Shown: positions 29,118 to 37,326 of the stretch, piece by piece
Layout: every line of letters starts with the position of its first letter
Position numbering within the stretch: position 1 is the stretch's first letter
From: Methanococcoides vulcani
GTDB taxonomy: Archaea; Halobacteriota; Methanosarcinia; Methanosarcinales; Methanosarcinaceae
DNA length: 64,000 bases
Assembly: GCF_900111645.1 (NCBI RefSeq)
Contig: NZ_FOHQ01000001.1
Span: 124,001-188,000, forward strand
Direction: 5' to 3'
Notes under the pieces: generated by a model
Database searches by the model: none
Told to the model about the DNA's origin: nothing
What the model saw: only the letters and a program-made list of their open reading frames with translations
Program-made: the position numbers and the translations under genes

Positions 29118-29651
29118 ATGGACTCTGTTACTCAGAAGCACAGGAAAGATACCAGAAAAAGTCTTGATTTTTATTTGATCTCAATATCTACTTCAAGGTT
29201 TGCCAAATATGGCTCAGCCCGGTCACCTGAAGATGCTGAGGATATATCCGGGGAATTGATGGAAGAACTTGTGAAAAAGAATGGTCATCATGTACTGGGC
29301 TATGAGCTTGTTTCCGATGAACCCTCATATATAAAAAAGGCTGTTATGGATGCCCTGCAAAAAGAAGCAGATGTTATTGTTACCACTGGTGGTACCGGTC
29401 TGACCCCCGCTGATGTTACCCTCGAGTCCCTGGCACCTATGTTCGAGAAACAGATGCCCGGATTCGGGGAACTTTTCAGATATAAGAGCATTGATCAGAT
29501 CGGTTCTGCAGTGATACTGACCCGTGCAGCTGCTGGAACTATAGGGGATAAAGCGATCTTCTGTCTTCCCGGATCACCAGGTGCAGTGGAACTTGCACTC
29601 TCAGAGATCATCCTTCCGGAAGCAGGTCATATTGTAAAACACATAAGGTAA
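29118..29651 (+). CDS. moaB: MoaB/Mog-type molybdopterin adenylyltransferase
   Basis: 177 aa from ATG at 29118. The MoCF domain signature is VIVTTGGTGLTPADVT (about residue 90) and the C-terminal LPGSPGAVELAL. Adenylates molybdopterin before metal insertion for formylmethanofuran dehydrogenase and related enzymes. Stands alone with its own AT-rich upstream region. Confidence 0.92.
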   Translation: MDSVTQKHRKDTRKSLDFYLISISTSRFAKYGSARSPEDAEDISGELMEELVKKNGHHVLGYELVSDEPSYIKKAVMDALQKEADVIVTTGGTGLTPADVTLESLAPMFEKQMPGFGELFRYKSIDQIGSAVILTRAAAGTIGDKAIFCLPGSPGAVELALSEIILPEAGHIVKHIR

Positions 29652-29882
29652 ATCTTTAATAATTTCCGGGATAATGCACTCAATATATTTGCATAGTCCA
29701 TGCAAAAGATATATTATTAATATGATTATCCCTTAGATGTATCCATAATACATATGGTTTAATAGGTACGATTTGGAATGTGGATTAAATTCCACTTAAG
29801 TTACTGTGAGGTAATGCAAAGTCAAATCAAATACCTGTGATTTATGTGTTGACAGGAATTAATCCGTCGTAGGAAGGTTTAC

Positions 29883-30584
29883 ATGACTGAATATTTGTTT
29901 GGTATCAAAGAACTTGACGATCTGATCGGTGGTGTTAAAGAGGGCACCAACCTGATGCTTATCGGTCCTCCTATGAGTGGAAAAGATGATCTTGTTAATA
30001 CTATCATATACAACGGGCTTAAAGAGGGCGATTCTTCCATTATTGTCTCTACCCGTGAGACCGGGGAACGTGTACTGGACTGGTTCTCGAATAACGGCCT
30101 GGATACTGACACTGCCAATCTCGGTGTTGTGGATTGTGTAACGAAAACACTTGGTATCCCTGCATTGGACAAAGACCACATAAAAAGGGCAGCGAGTCCT
30201 GTGGATCTTACAGGGATCGGGGTAAGGATTGGTCAGTATTTCGAGGAGTTCCTTGTTCAGAAAGAAGGCCCTGGTTTGAGATTTTGTATCAATTCCCTTT
30301 CTACTATATTGATGTATTCCAATCTTCAGACATTGTTCAGGTTCTTACATGTTTTCACAGGTCGTGTTAAAGCATCAAATTCCTTTGGTATCTTCATTGT
30401 GGAAGACGAAATGCATGATCCACAGACAGTAGCGACCCTGAAACAGCTTTTTGATGGGATGATAGAAATAAAGGAAACTGATTCCGGTTATTCTATCAGG
30501 ATATTGGGCATTACTCCAAAACCTACTCCGTGGTATGAGTTTGAGGTCGATGGCAGCAATGTACGTATCGAGAAGCCTGAATAA
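29883..30584 (+). CDS. KaiC/RAD55-like RecA-superfamily ATPase
   Basis: 233 aa. N-terminal GIKELDDLIGGVKEGTNLML is typical of archaeal KaiC-like proteins. The Walker A is GPPMSGKDD, with Lys but Asp in place of the usual Thr/Ser, so nucleotide hydrolysis may be altered. The C-terminal half keeps the RecA-like pattern with VEDEMHD. Such proteins act in signalling; partner unknown. About 230 non-coding, AT-rich bases precede it. Confidence 0.8.
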   Translation: MTEYLFGIKELDDLIGGVKEGTNLMLIGPPMSGKDDLVNTIIYNGLKEGDSSIIVSTRETGERVLDWFSNNGLDTDTANLGVVDCVTKTLGIPALDKDHIKRAASPVDLTGIGVRIGQYFEEFLVQKEGPGLRFCINSLSTILMYSNLQTLFRFLHVFTGRVKASNSFGIFIVEDEMHDPQTVATLKQLFDGMIEIKETDSGYSIRILGITPKPTPWYEFEVDGSNVRIEKPE

Positions 30585-30674
30585 ACCTTTTCTTAATTAA
30601 AGTCGGCTATTTTGCATTATCATATGCAAATACTGCCGCAAGGTATAATTGACATAAATTTTGTGTAGGTTCAT

Positions 30675-30941
30675 ATGGATAAAGAAAAGCTGTACAAACT
30701 AAGGTCCGAAGCAACCCACATAAAACCTATAATAAATGTAGGCAAAGGCGGGGTTTCCGACCAACTGATAACCGAACTGAAAAAACTCATTAAAGATCGG
30801 CATCTTGTCAAAGTTAAGGTCTTAAAGAGTGCTTCTTACGAGGAAGAGGATGGAATTGACGGCATTGCTGAAAAGCTTGCAGATGCCACAAGGTCGACCA
30901 TCATTGATGTAAGAGGTCATTCTGTAGTACTTTACCGCTAA
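30675..30941 (+). CDS. YhbY-type CRM-domain RNA-binding protein
   Basis: 88 aa, a single CRM domain: KPIINVGKGGVSDQLITELK with the GKGG loop near residue 25. Bacterial YhbY binds pre-50S particles; the archaeal relatives probably act in ribosome assembly. The end is 4 bp from the convergent DUF190 gene. Confidence 0.9.
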   Translation: MDKEKLYKLRSEATHIKPIINVGKGGVSDQLITELKKLIKDRHLVKVKVLKSASYEEEDGIDGIAEKLADATRSTIIDVRGHSVVLYR

Positions 30942-30944
30942 TGT

Positions 30945-31265
30945 TCAGACATTCTCTCCTGAAATGATCTCAACTTTTTGCAAGGTGATAAGTTCTTTTG
31001 GAACCATCCTGCAAAGTTCAGGGAGAATCCTTCTTATCTTTTCTTCGGAATCGACTGCTTCCACAATAATTGGCAGGTCTGTGCCGAGTCTCAGGATGCT
31101 TGTTGTATGTATCTTGCTATGAACTCCGTATCCTTCGATGCCATGAAGAACGGTTGCGCCGGCGATCTTTGAATCCCTCATAAATTCAAGTATCTCCTCA
31201 TGTGCAGGTTTTCCATTGCAGCAATCGTTCTCACTAAGGTATATCCTGAGAATAGCTGATGTCAT
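30945..31265 (-). CDS. DUF190 protein, fluoride-channel-associated
   Basis: 106 aa, PII-like ferredoxin-fold family DUF190 (LRIYLSENDCCNGKPAHEEI; AGATVLHGIEGYG). Regularly encoded with FluC/CrcB and thought to modulate it. Last gene of the moaD-fluC-fluC-DUF190 run. Confidence 0.9.
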   Translation of the reverse strand: MTSAILRIYLSENDCCNGKPAHEEILEFMRDSKIAGATVLHGIEGYGVHSKIHTTSILRLGTDLPIIVEAVDSEEKIRRILPELCRMVPKELITLQKVEIISGENV

Positions 31266-31286
31266 ATATCAATCTCTATTTTCAAA

Positions 31287-31652
31287 TTAGATTAAACTTG
31301 TTATCTGCTGTCCGATGTAAACCCCTGAAAGACAAAGCAACAGGTTGAGTGTGATATTGGACACAAATAGTGCTGTGCGGCCCTCTTCGAGCAGCTTGAA
31401 GCTTTCATATGCAAAGGTTGAGAACGTTGTGAAGGAGCCGAGGATCCCTATGTTGATAAGGTGAAAGCTGGCGTATGGTTCCGAAAGAAATGTCAGTGTG
31501 GATAATATTGTGCTTCCGATAACATTCACAAGAAGGGTTCCTGTGGGAAGCCCTTTCAGAAGCGGTACGGTCCCTGATACAAGATACCTGAGGCAGGCTC
31601 CTATGGAACCTCCAAGCCCCACCAGCAGTAATGCTTCAATTCCTATGGCCAT
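31287..31652 (-). CDS. crcB: Fluoride channel FluC/CrcB, second subunit
   Basis: 121 aa with four membrane helices. GGSIGACLRYLVSG, LVNVIGS and GSFTTFSTFAYE (the Phe-box/Na-site region) are diagnostic. Overlaps the preceding fluC gene by 17 bp. Two different FluC proteins suggest a heterodimer with opposite membrane orientation, as in other organisms with paired genes. Confidence 0.94.
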   Translation of the reverse strand: MAIGIEALLLVGLGGSIGACLRYLVSGTVPLLKGLPTGTLLVNVIGSTILSTLTFLSEPYASFHLINIGILGSFTTFSTFAYESFKLLEEGRTALFVSNITLNLLLCLSGVYIGQQITSLI

Positions 31653-32028
31653 GTCCTTTCCTCCTGAACAGGTAGACGATAATGCCTCTTCCGAGGAACA
31701 CTGCCAATAGGGTCAGTACGAGATTGCTTCCGATATTAAAGATCGCAGAGGTCCCTCCAAGCGTGTAGGTTTCAACGGCGAAAGTAGAAAAGGTCGTGAA
31801 AGCCCCCATAAAACCTGTGCCAAATGTCAGTCGTGTTCTCTGGCTTATGTGGCCAAGGTAATCATAATCATACATCATCATTCCCAGAAGAAGGCTTCCA
31901 AATACATTCACAACCAGTGTTCCATTGGGTGAAATGGTGCTGGATGAAACTGCATATCTGGATACAGCACCTAAAAATCCTCCGAATGCTATACTTGCCA
32001 GGTCCTGTGTTTGTTCCGGGAGTGTCAT
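31636..32028 (-). CDS. crcB: Fluoride channel FluC/CrcB, first subunit
   Basis: 130 aa, four membrane helices. GGFLGAVSRYAVSS, LVVNVFGSLLLG and GFMGAFTTFSTFAVET match FluC. The C-terminal RRKGHGHRN is strongly basic, whereas the partner lacks such a tail, in line with inverted topology. Exports fluoride passively. No fluoride riboswitch was recognised upstream. Confidence 0.94.
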   Translation of the reverse strand: MTLPEQTQDLASIAFGGFLGAVSRYAVSSSTISPNGTLVVNVFGSLLLGMMMYDYDYLGHISQRTRLTFGTGFMGAFTTFSTFAVETYTLGGTSAIFNIGSNLVLTLLAVFLGRGIIVYLFRRKGHGHRN

Positions 32029-32069
32029 TTATGAAATTGAAGTTCAATGCAGGAAGCGTCTTAAGAAGA

Positions 32070-32348
32070 TCAGCCACCTGATACCGGTGGGAATATTGCG
32101 ATCTCATCGTCATCATTGACAATGGTATCCAGCCCTTCAAGATGCAGGATGTTGTTTCCATTTATGAGTATGTTGATGTAGCTTCGAAGTTCCCTGTTCC
32201 CTTCGACATCGTTGAAGATCAGTTCCTGAAGCTGTGGGAATCTTGTGAGAAGGCCATCAAGGATCTCCTGTACGTTCTCTCCTTGCATCTCCATTTCAGA
32301 TTCTCCTGCTGATTCCCTGAGATTTGCAAATAACTTTATTTTTGCCAT
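32070..32348 (-). CDS. MoaD/ThiS-family sulfur carrier
   Basis: 92 aa, beta-grasp ubiquitin-like protein ending in PPVSGG, the diglycine that is thiocarboxylated. KIKLFANLRESAG at the N-terminus is MoaD-like. Could supply sulfur for molybdopterin or another cofactor. It is 41 bp upstream of fluC on the same strand, an association without obvious functional link. Confidence 0.88.
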   Translation of the reverse strand: MAKIKLFANLRESAGESEMEMQGENVQEILDGLLTRFPQLQELIFNDVEGNRELRSYINILINGNNILHLEGLDTIVNDDDEIAIFPPVSGG

Positions 32349-32472
32349 AACCATGAGAATTTCTGACTACTGCATATTAAATAAAACTAATCCAAATACG
32401 TCAAAAATGACTTCTCAGTAGCATGTTGTAAATGTTAATGATAAGTGTTAATTAAAAAAGTTTGAAATCTGG

Positions 32473-32547
32473 TGGGATAGCGCGGATTTGAACCGCAGTC
32501 CAAGCGTCCCAAACGCTCGAGGATCGACCAGGCTACCCTACTATCCC
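32473..32547 (-). tRNA. tRNA-Pro (anticodon TGG)
   Basis: 75 nt. Acceptor GGGATAG/CTATCCC is perfect; anticodon stem GAGCG/CGCTT (one G-U) with loop TTTGGGA gives TGG; T-arm GCGGTTCAAATCCGC; discriminator A followed by CC. No intron. Confidence 0.95.
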
Positions 32548-32765
32548 ATCATGTTCATTGCATGCAAAATACCTCGCATGCAGTGCCTTTGGAAGCACGT
32601 TCCCCTAAATAGAAGTCATAGTAGATATACTTAACTATCCGTGGGCGAATCTTTGGCAATTTATTGCTTAATTTCAGTGATCTTTGTACGAATGTTGTTT
32701 AGTTGTTATTGATGCGGATGTCATGTTCGATCAATATCCCTTACCTGGGCCGGATATGTGAAAAT

Positions 32766-33317
32766 TCACTTCCAGCGTTTGTAGGCATCATTCTCGACAT
32801 CCATGAGGTCGAGTGCTCGTCCTGCCATGAAATTGATGAGGTCGTCGATGGATCCCGGCCGGTTGTAATATGCAGGACAGGCGGGTAGCAGGATAGCTCC
32901 GGCATTATGTGCTTTCAGCATATTCTCGATATGGATGCCACTGAGCGGGGTTTCCCGGGTCATGAGGATGAGCTTTCTCCTGTCCTTAAGGCATACATCC
33001 GCTGTGCGTGCAATGAGGTTGTCTGAGGTTCCGTTTGCCACTGATGCAAGTGTTTTCATGCTGCAGGGCGCTACGATCATGCCTGCGAAGGGGTGTGATC
33101 CACTTGCTATGGGTGCGGTGAAGTCATTCTCATCATGGACCGATGTTGCCAGTTCCTTTATTCCTTCAGGTGTAAGGTCGGTCTCCACTTCGATGATCTT
33201 CTCTGCAGCCTTTGTGAGTATCAGATGAGTGTCTATATCCATATCTGCCAGAAGCTCAAGCAACCGGATACCATATTGTGCACCGGAGGCTCCACTTATC
33301 CCGATAACGATCTCCAT
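32766..33317 (-). CDS. ubiX: Flavin prenyltransferase UbiX
   Basis: 183 aa. IGISGASGAQYGIRLLELL N-terminal FMN-binding motif, IVAPCSMKTLASVANG, and RETPLSGIHIENM are characteristic. Makes prenylated FMN for UbiD-type decarboxylases. Two bp downstream of an LpdD-like gene, supporting a cofactor-maturation role for that neighbour. No UbiD gene in the window. Confidence 0.95.
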   Translation of the reverse strand: MEIVIGISGASGAQYGIRLLELLADMDIDTHLILTKAAEKIIEVETDLTPEGIKELATSVHDENDFTAPIASGSHPFAGMIVAPCSMKTLASVANGTSDNLIARTADVCLKDRRKLILMTRETPLSGIHIENMLKAHNAGAILLPACPAYYNRPGSIDDLINFMAGRALDLMDVENDAYKRWK

Positions 33318-33319
33318 TC

Positions 33320-33676
33320 TTATTTCTCCTTAAGCGATCCCATGAACTCATCTATCAGTTCGTTCGAAGCGGATAACACTTCTTCGATCTCTTCAACTGT
33401 AATATTCTCGAAATTTATTCCTACGGTAACAACTGTTGTGCTATGAGTGACCGAGCTTATACGCCTTGCAGCATCAAGAGCGATAGCGTCATCTCTGTGG
33501 GATGGAAGGGTGATCACCGATGAGGATGCATGTCCAGGTACTCTGTCATAGTATCCCACCGCTACTGCTCCAATGTGACCTTTACCGCCTGTAAGTGTTA
33601 TCACCAGGTCTTCACCGATGATCCGATGTTCAAGTAAAAGTTCTCCTCTGCTTGTTTGTGTTCTCATTTCCTGCAA
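33320..33676 (-). CDS. LpdD-like protein, probable prenylated-flavin partner
   Basis: 118 aa. TLTGGKGHIGAVAVGYYD and SSVITLPSHRDDAIALDAAR fit the small LpdD-like archaeal family proposed to handle prenylated flavin. A TTG start at 33676 is favoured because GAGGTG lies 5 nt upstream, overlapping the HD gene stop; the ATG three codons later would be too far. Directly precedes ubiX. Confidence 0.65.
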   Translation of the reverse strand: MQEMRTQTSRGELLLEHRIIGEDLVITLTGGKGHIGAVAVGYYDRVPGHASSSVITLPSHRDDAIALDAARRISSVTHSTTVVTVGINFENITVEEIEEVLSASNELIDEFMGSLKEK

Positions 33677-33685
33677 AGTATCACC

Positions 33686-34882
33686 TCATAGGTCTGTAAG
33701 TCTGAACTGCTTTGTTCCCTTCTTTGTGTCAAAGAACTCCTGTGCAGCCTTCCTGACAGTTTCCCTGTGTTCCTTAATAGTGTATACACCCATTCTCCAG
33801 TTATCCTGATGTGCATTCTCTATCGTTGCCACAATATTGGAGGCTTCATCAAGCCTCAGCATCTTCCCGTCAACCTTGATCAATGCCTTCATTTCTGCGA
33901 TCTCTGGTCTCTTTGGGATATCGATCAGTATCTCGCTGCTGTCGATACCAACCATCTCAGCGATCTCATTTTCCACCCGGTCGACCTTTCCCCTGTAACG
34001 CAGGACGTTCTCACCAACAACATCAATACCGACATGAAGGGCACGTTTGTAAAGCCTTCTTTCATCAAGTCGTTTTCCAAGTTCACCTGCGTATCCATCG
34101 TCCGCCCTGATCATCTCGAACAATCTGGCATCTTCCATCTGGCGCAGTTTGAACGGGTCGAGTGTCTTCTTGTTGATAAGGTCCTGGACCGCCCTCGTGA
34201 ACATCGTTTCGGCTATCCTGGATACGTGATGGTAATAGACCGATGGGTGCATAAGGAAACGTGAGACGAGAAGTGATTCTGCAGCTTTCAGGCCTCCCAG
34301 TCCGACAACCAGATTGTCCTCATAGAACTGCATTTCATGTATCAGGCGTGCATGGTCCACAAGTCCGAACGCAACACCTGTGTAATGGGCATCCCTTACC
34401 AGATAGTCCATGCGGTCAACATCGATCTCGCTGTTCACGATCTTTCCCAGTGAGGTCTCACCCTTTATGTGGTCTGCAATGGTCACAGGATCAAGTCCAT
34501 GTTCGTCCAGTATTTCTGCGATCTCGCCTTTTTTGAGGATGGGTTTCACATCTTCATGTCTCTGGCGAGTATACTGTTTTATGATACTCTCTGTGACATG
34601 TGACAGTGGCCCGTGGCCGACGTCATGAAGAAGTGCAGCTGCACGAATCTCATCCTTTTCATCTTTCTCGATCGAGTTTAGTTGGGATGTCAGGGTAGTT
34701 GCAAGGTGCATTACTCCAAGGGAATGTTCAAAACGAGTATGGTTAGCTCCGGGATATACAAGATTGGACAGACCTAATTGCTGAATTCTCCTTAAACGCT
34801 GCATTTGAGGTGTATCTATCAATGACAATACAAGCTGGTCCAGTTCTATGTACCCGTGTACCGGATCCCGAATGACTTTCAT
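33686..34882 (-). CDS. HD-domain phosphohydrolase (dGTPase/SAMHD1-like)
   Basis: 398 aa from ATG at 34882. VIRDPVHGYIELD at the start, HTRFEHSLGVMHLA with the first metal His, HDVGHGPLSHV as the HD motif, and DVDRMDYLVRDAHYTGV as the third metal site: the full set for a dNTP triphosphohydrolase-like enzyme. Substrate unproven; the Methanosarcinales protein is common in the same place beside ubiX. Divergent from cofD. Confidence 0.9.
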   Translation of the reverse strand: MKVIRDPVHGYIELDQLVLSLIDTPQMQRLRRIQQLGLSNLVYPGANHTRFEHSLGVMHLATTLTSQLNSIEKDEKDEIRAAALLHDVGHGPLSHVTESIIKQYTRQRHEDVKPILKKGEIAEILDEHGLDPVTIADHIKGETSLGKIVNSEIDVDRMDYLVRDAHYTGVAFGLVDHARLIHEMQFYEDNLVVGLGGLKAAESLLVSRFLMHPSVYYHHVSRIAETMFTRAVQDLINKKTLDPFKLRQMEDARLFEMIRADDGYAGELGKRLDERRLYKRALHVGIDVVGENVLRYRGKVDRVENEIAEMVGIDSSEILIDIPKRPEIAEMKALIKVDGKMLRLDEASNIVATIENAHQDNWRMGVYTIKEHRETVRKAAQEFFDTKKGTKQFRLTDL

Positions 34883-34946
34883 ATGCTTTAAATAGTGTTC
34901 ATTGTATAATGATGTTCCGTTATTTGAAGGAAACCGAGGTTGTTGT

Positions 34947-35867
34947 ATGATCGTATTATCGGGTGGAACCGGAACTCCCAAATTGCTTGATGGCTTAAGA
35001 CATGTCCTTCCTGAAGAAGATATAACGGTGGTCGTGAACACAGCTGAAGACCTGTGGGTATCTGGAAATCTGATCACTCCTGATATTGATACTGTGCTCT
35101 ATTTACTATCTGACAGGATCGATAAGGAGAAATGGTGGGGTGTAAGAAATGATACCTTCAGTACCCATGAAGCAATGAAGCTTGCCGGTCATGACGAGGG
35201 AATGATGATAGGCGATCTTGACAGGGCCACTCACATCATGCGGTCTGAATTGCTAAGGCAGGATCTCTCTCTTACAGAAGCTATACGGAAAATGACCTCT
35301 TCATTCGGGATCAGGTCCCGTATATTGCCAATGTCGGATGATCCTGTATCTACAATGATAACAACATCATCCGGCAGGATACATTTTCAGGATTTCTGGG
35401 TAAAACAACATGGTGAGTCAGATGTGTCAGAGGTTTCACAGGATGGCATCGAGGACGCATCCATATCTCCGGGGGTAATTGAAGCTCTTGAAAAGGAGGA
35501 TGAGGTTCTGATAGGACCCAGCAATCCGATCACAAGTATTGGTCCGATCATTAACCTGCCTGGTATGCGCAAGATCCTCAAAGAAAAAAAAGTAGTTGCA
35601 GTAAGTCCTATTATAGGACGGGAACCCATAAGTGGCCCGGCAGGAAAACTAATGAGTGCATGCGGGCTCGATGTTTCTTCAGCAGGAGTTGCAGAGTGCT
35701 ACAATGATATCCTTGATGCTATGGTCCTTGATGTAAGGGATGAAGCAGCAGGGGATGCCATAAAGGACATGGGAATTGAAGTCTTTTTTAAGGATACTTT
35801 GATGAGATCGGTGGATATAAGCAAGGATCTTGCAGAAAGTATCATCGATATTTTCAATACTATCTAA
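34947..35867 (+). CDS. cofD: CofD, 2-phospho-L-lactate transferase (F420 synthesis)
   Basis: 306 aa. LSGGTGTPKLLDGLRHV at the start (GGTGxxKL), VNTAEDLWVSGNLITPDIDTV and GPSNPITSIGPIINLP are the family signatures. Joins the lactyl phosphate moiety to Fo to form F420-0, the hydride carrier of methanogenesis. ATG at 34947 has GAGGT 7 nt upstream, preferred over an upstream ATG at 34902. Confidence 0.96.
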   Translation: MIVLSGGTGTPKLLDGLRHVLPEEDITVVVNTAEDLWVSGNLITPDIDTVLYLLSDRIDKEKWWGVRNDTFSTHEAMKLAGHDEGMMIGDLDRATHIMRSELLRQDLSLTEAIRKMTSSFGIRSRILPMSDDPVSTMITTSSGRIHFQDFWVKQHGESDVSEVSQDGIEDASISPGVIEALEKEDEVLIGPSNPITSIGPIINLPGMRKILKEKKVVAVSPIIGREPISGPAGKLMSACGLDVSSAGVAECYNDILDAMVLDVRDEAAGDAIKDMGIEVFFKDTLMRSVDISKDLAESIIDIFNTI

Positions 35868-36153
35868 AATTTATATAAATGTCCGGCATACAATAATGCA
35901 TTAAAGTATCCCTGTTAACATCTTCAGAAAAACAGTTTATTTCATAAATAATTCATGAAAGGTGGTATGAGCGGGTTGGGGAGTGGGGGTACTTGAAAAG
36001 AAATTAGGGTCCCGCTCATTACGCAATGAGTACTACTTAGTAATTGTATATACACTTTGCGGCAGAAAAGTTTCTTTTAATGTATTTTCTTATCAAGACT
36101 ACACCTTTTGAGAATATGTTATGGCAAAAAAGAGCTTGATAATTTATTTCTTC
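35868..36153. other. Intergenic stretch with a G-rich long-stem hairpin
   Basis: About 286 bases without a credible gene between convergent cofD and the FtsX-type permease gene. Perfect 9-bp stem ATGAGCGGG (35967-35975) with CCCGCTCAT (36011-36019) closes a 35-nt loop that begins TTGGGGAGTGGGGG and ends TTAGGG. An AT-rich TTTCATAAATAAT lies 20-30 nt upstream on the plus strand. A small non-coding RNA or structured 3' end of cofD are possibilities. Confidence 0.45.
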
Positions 36154-37311
36154 TCAATGTGTTGAAATTGCCTCTACCGGATCCAGCCCGGCTGCGCGCT
36201 GAGCAGGGTAAACACCTGCAATGAGATTAAGTGCAAATACGACGACAACAGTTATAAGTATATCTGATATGTTGATGATCACTGGTATCTTCTCTATGCC
36301 ATAAAACTCAGCAGGAACCGGATAACTCCCTATCATCAGGGCAATGGCAGCTCCGAGTATGGATCCGATGACCGCACCGATCAATCCCAGGATGCCGCTC
36401 TCCAGAATGAATATCCTGCGTATGACGGAAGCAGGTGCTCCCATGGCCATCAGGACACCTATTTCTTTTACCTTCTCCATTACCACCATGTTCAGTGTGC
36501 TGACCACCCCGAACGATGCTATCAGGAGTATGAGTGCGAGTATTATGTTATTGGACGTTGTTTCAATGGTGATGGTCTGGAGGATCTCAGGATTTGTCCC
36601 TGTCCAGCCCGATGCTTCGTAACCGAGAGCTTCGATCTCTTTTGCGATATTTTTGTCTTCGTTATAGTCTGCCAGACGGATGTTGATCACATTTATGGCA
36701 TCACCAGTATCATAGAATTCCTGTGCTGTTTTTAGGGATGTGTATGTAAGGATATCATCTGCAGGTGTTCCTGTATCAAAGATCGCTACTATTTCATAAG
36801 AGGCCGGGTTTGCTGTGGGGAAGTTTACGGATAGCTTATCGCCAATCTTCACATCAATATCCTCTGCAAGGCTGTCACCGATCACAATTGTATTCTTGGA
36901 GTGGATAAGCTTGTAGAGATCTCCTTCTACTATATCCTCTGAGATGTGGGATACAGAATCTTCCTTCTCGGGTTCTATCCCTCGCATAAAGACGTTGAGT
37001 GTCTGCTCCTTGTATCGAAGTGTAGCTTCCCCATCCAGTGCAGGCGAGGCTCCCACCACCCCCTCAATACTTTCTATACGTGGAATGATGCTATTGTAGA
37101 AATGGATATATTCCTGTTCCTCACCAGGAGTTACGACCACATGAGGCAGGTTCTCGACGGTCACATCATAGATCTCTTCTGTAAATCCTGCCATAAAAGC
37201 GTTCGAGATCACGAGTATCGTGACCGCAATCCCAATGGCACTTATGGATATGAGCGATTGACGACGCCTGCTTTTGAGATGTCTCAGGGCAATGAACAGC
37301 TCGTATGGCAT
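36154..37311 (-). CDS. FtsX/LolE-type ABC transporter permease
   Basis: 385 aa. One N-terminal membrane helix (SISAIGIAVTILVISNAFMA), a large extracytoplasmic domain (about residues 45-250), then three helices near the C-terminus, the MacB/LolC topology; ends ...PAQRAAGLDPVEAIS, the usual FtsX-domain ending. The matching ATPase is not adjacent. Lies 15 bp downstream of a surface protein gene, so the pair probably acts together at the cell envelope. Confidence 0.85.
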   Translation of the reverse strand: MPYELFIALRHLKSRRRQSLISISAIGIAVTILVISNAFMAGFTEEIYDVTVENLPHVVVTPGEEQEYIHFYNSIIPRIESIEGVVGASPALDGEATLRYKEQTLNVFMRGIEPEKEDSVSHISEDIVEGDLYKLIHSKNTIVIGDSLAEDIDVKIGDKLSVNFPTANPASYEIVAIFDTGTPADDILTYTSLKTAQEFYDTGDAINVINIRLADYNEDKNIAKEIEALGYEASGWTGTNPEILQTITIETTSNNIILALILLIASFGVVSTLNMVVMEKVKEIGVLMAMGAPASVIRRIFILESGILGLIGAVIGSILGAAIALMIGSYPVPAEFYGIEKIPVIINISDILITVVVVFALNLIAGVYPAQRAAGLDPVEAISTH

Positions 37312-37326
37312 TTGAATTACCCTTTA

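Noticed and set aside
32028-32069. Fluoride riboswitch before fluC
   Set aside because: The gap is only 41 bp and lacks the conserved crcB-motif segments.
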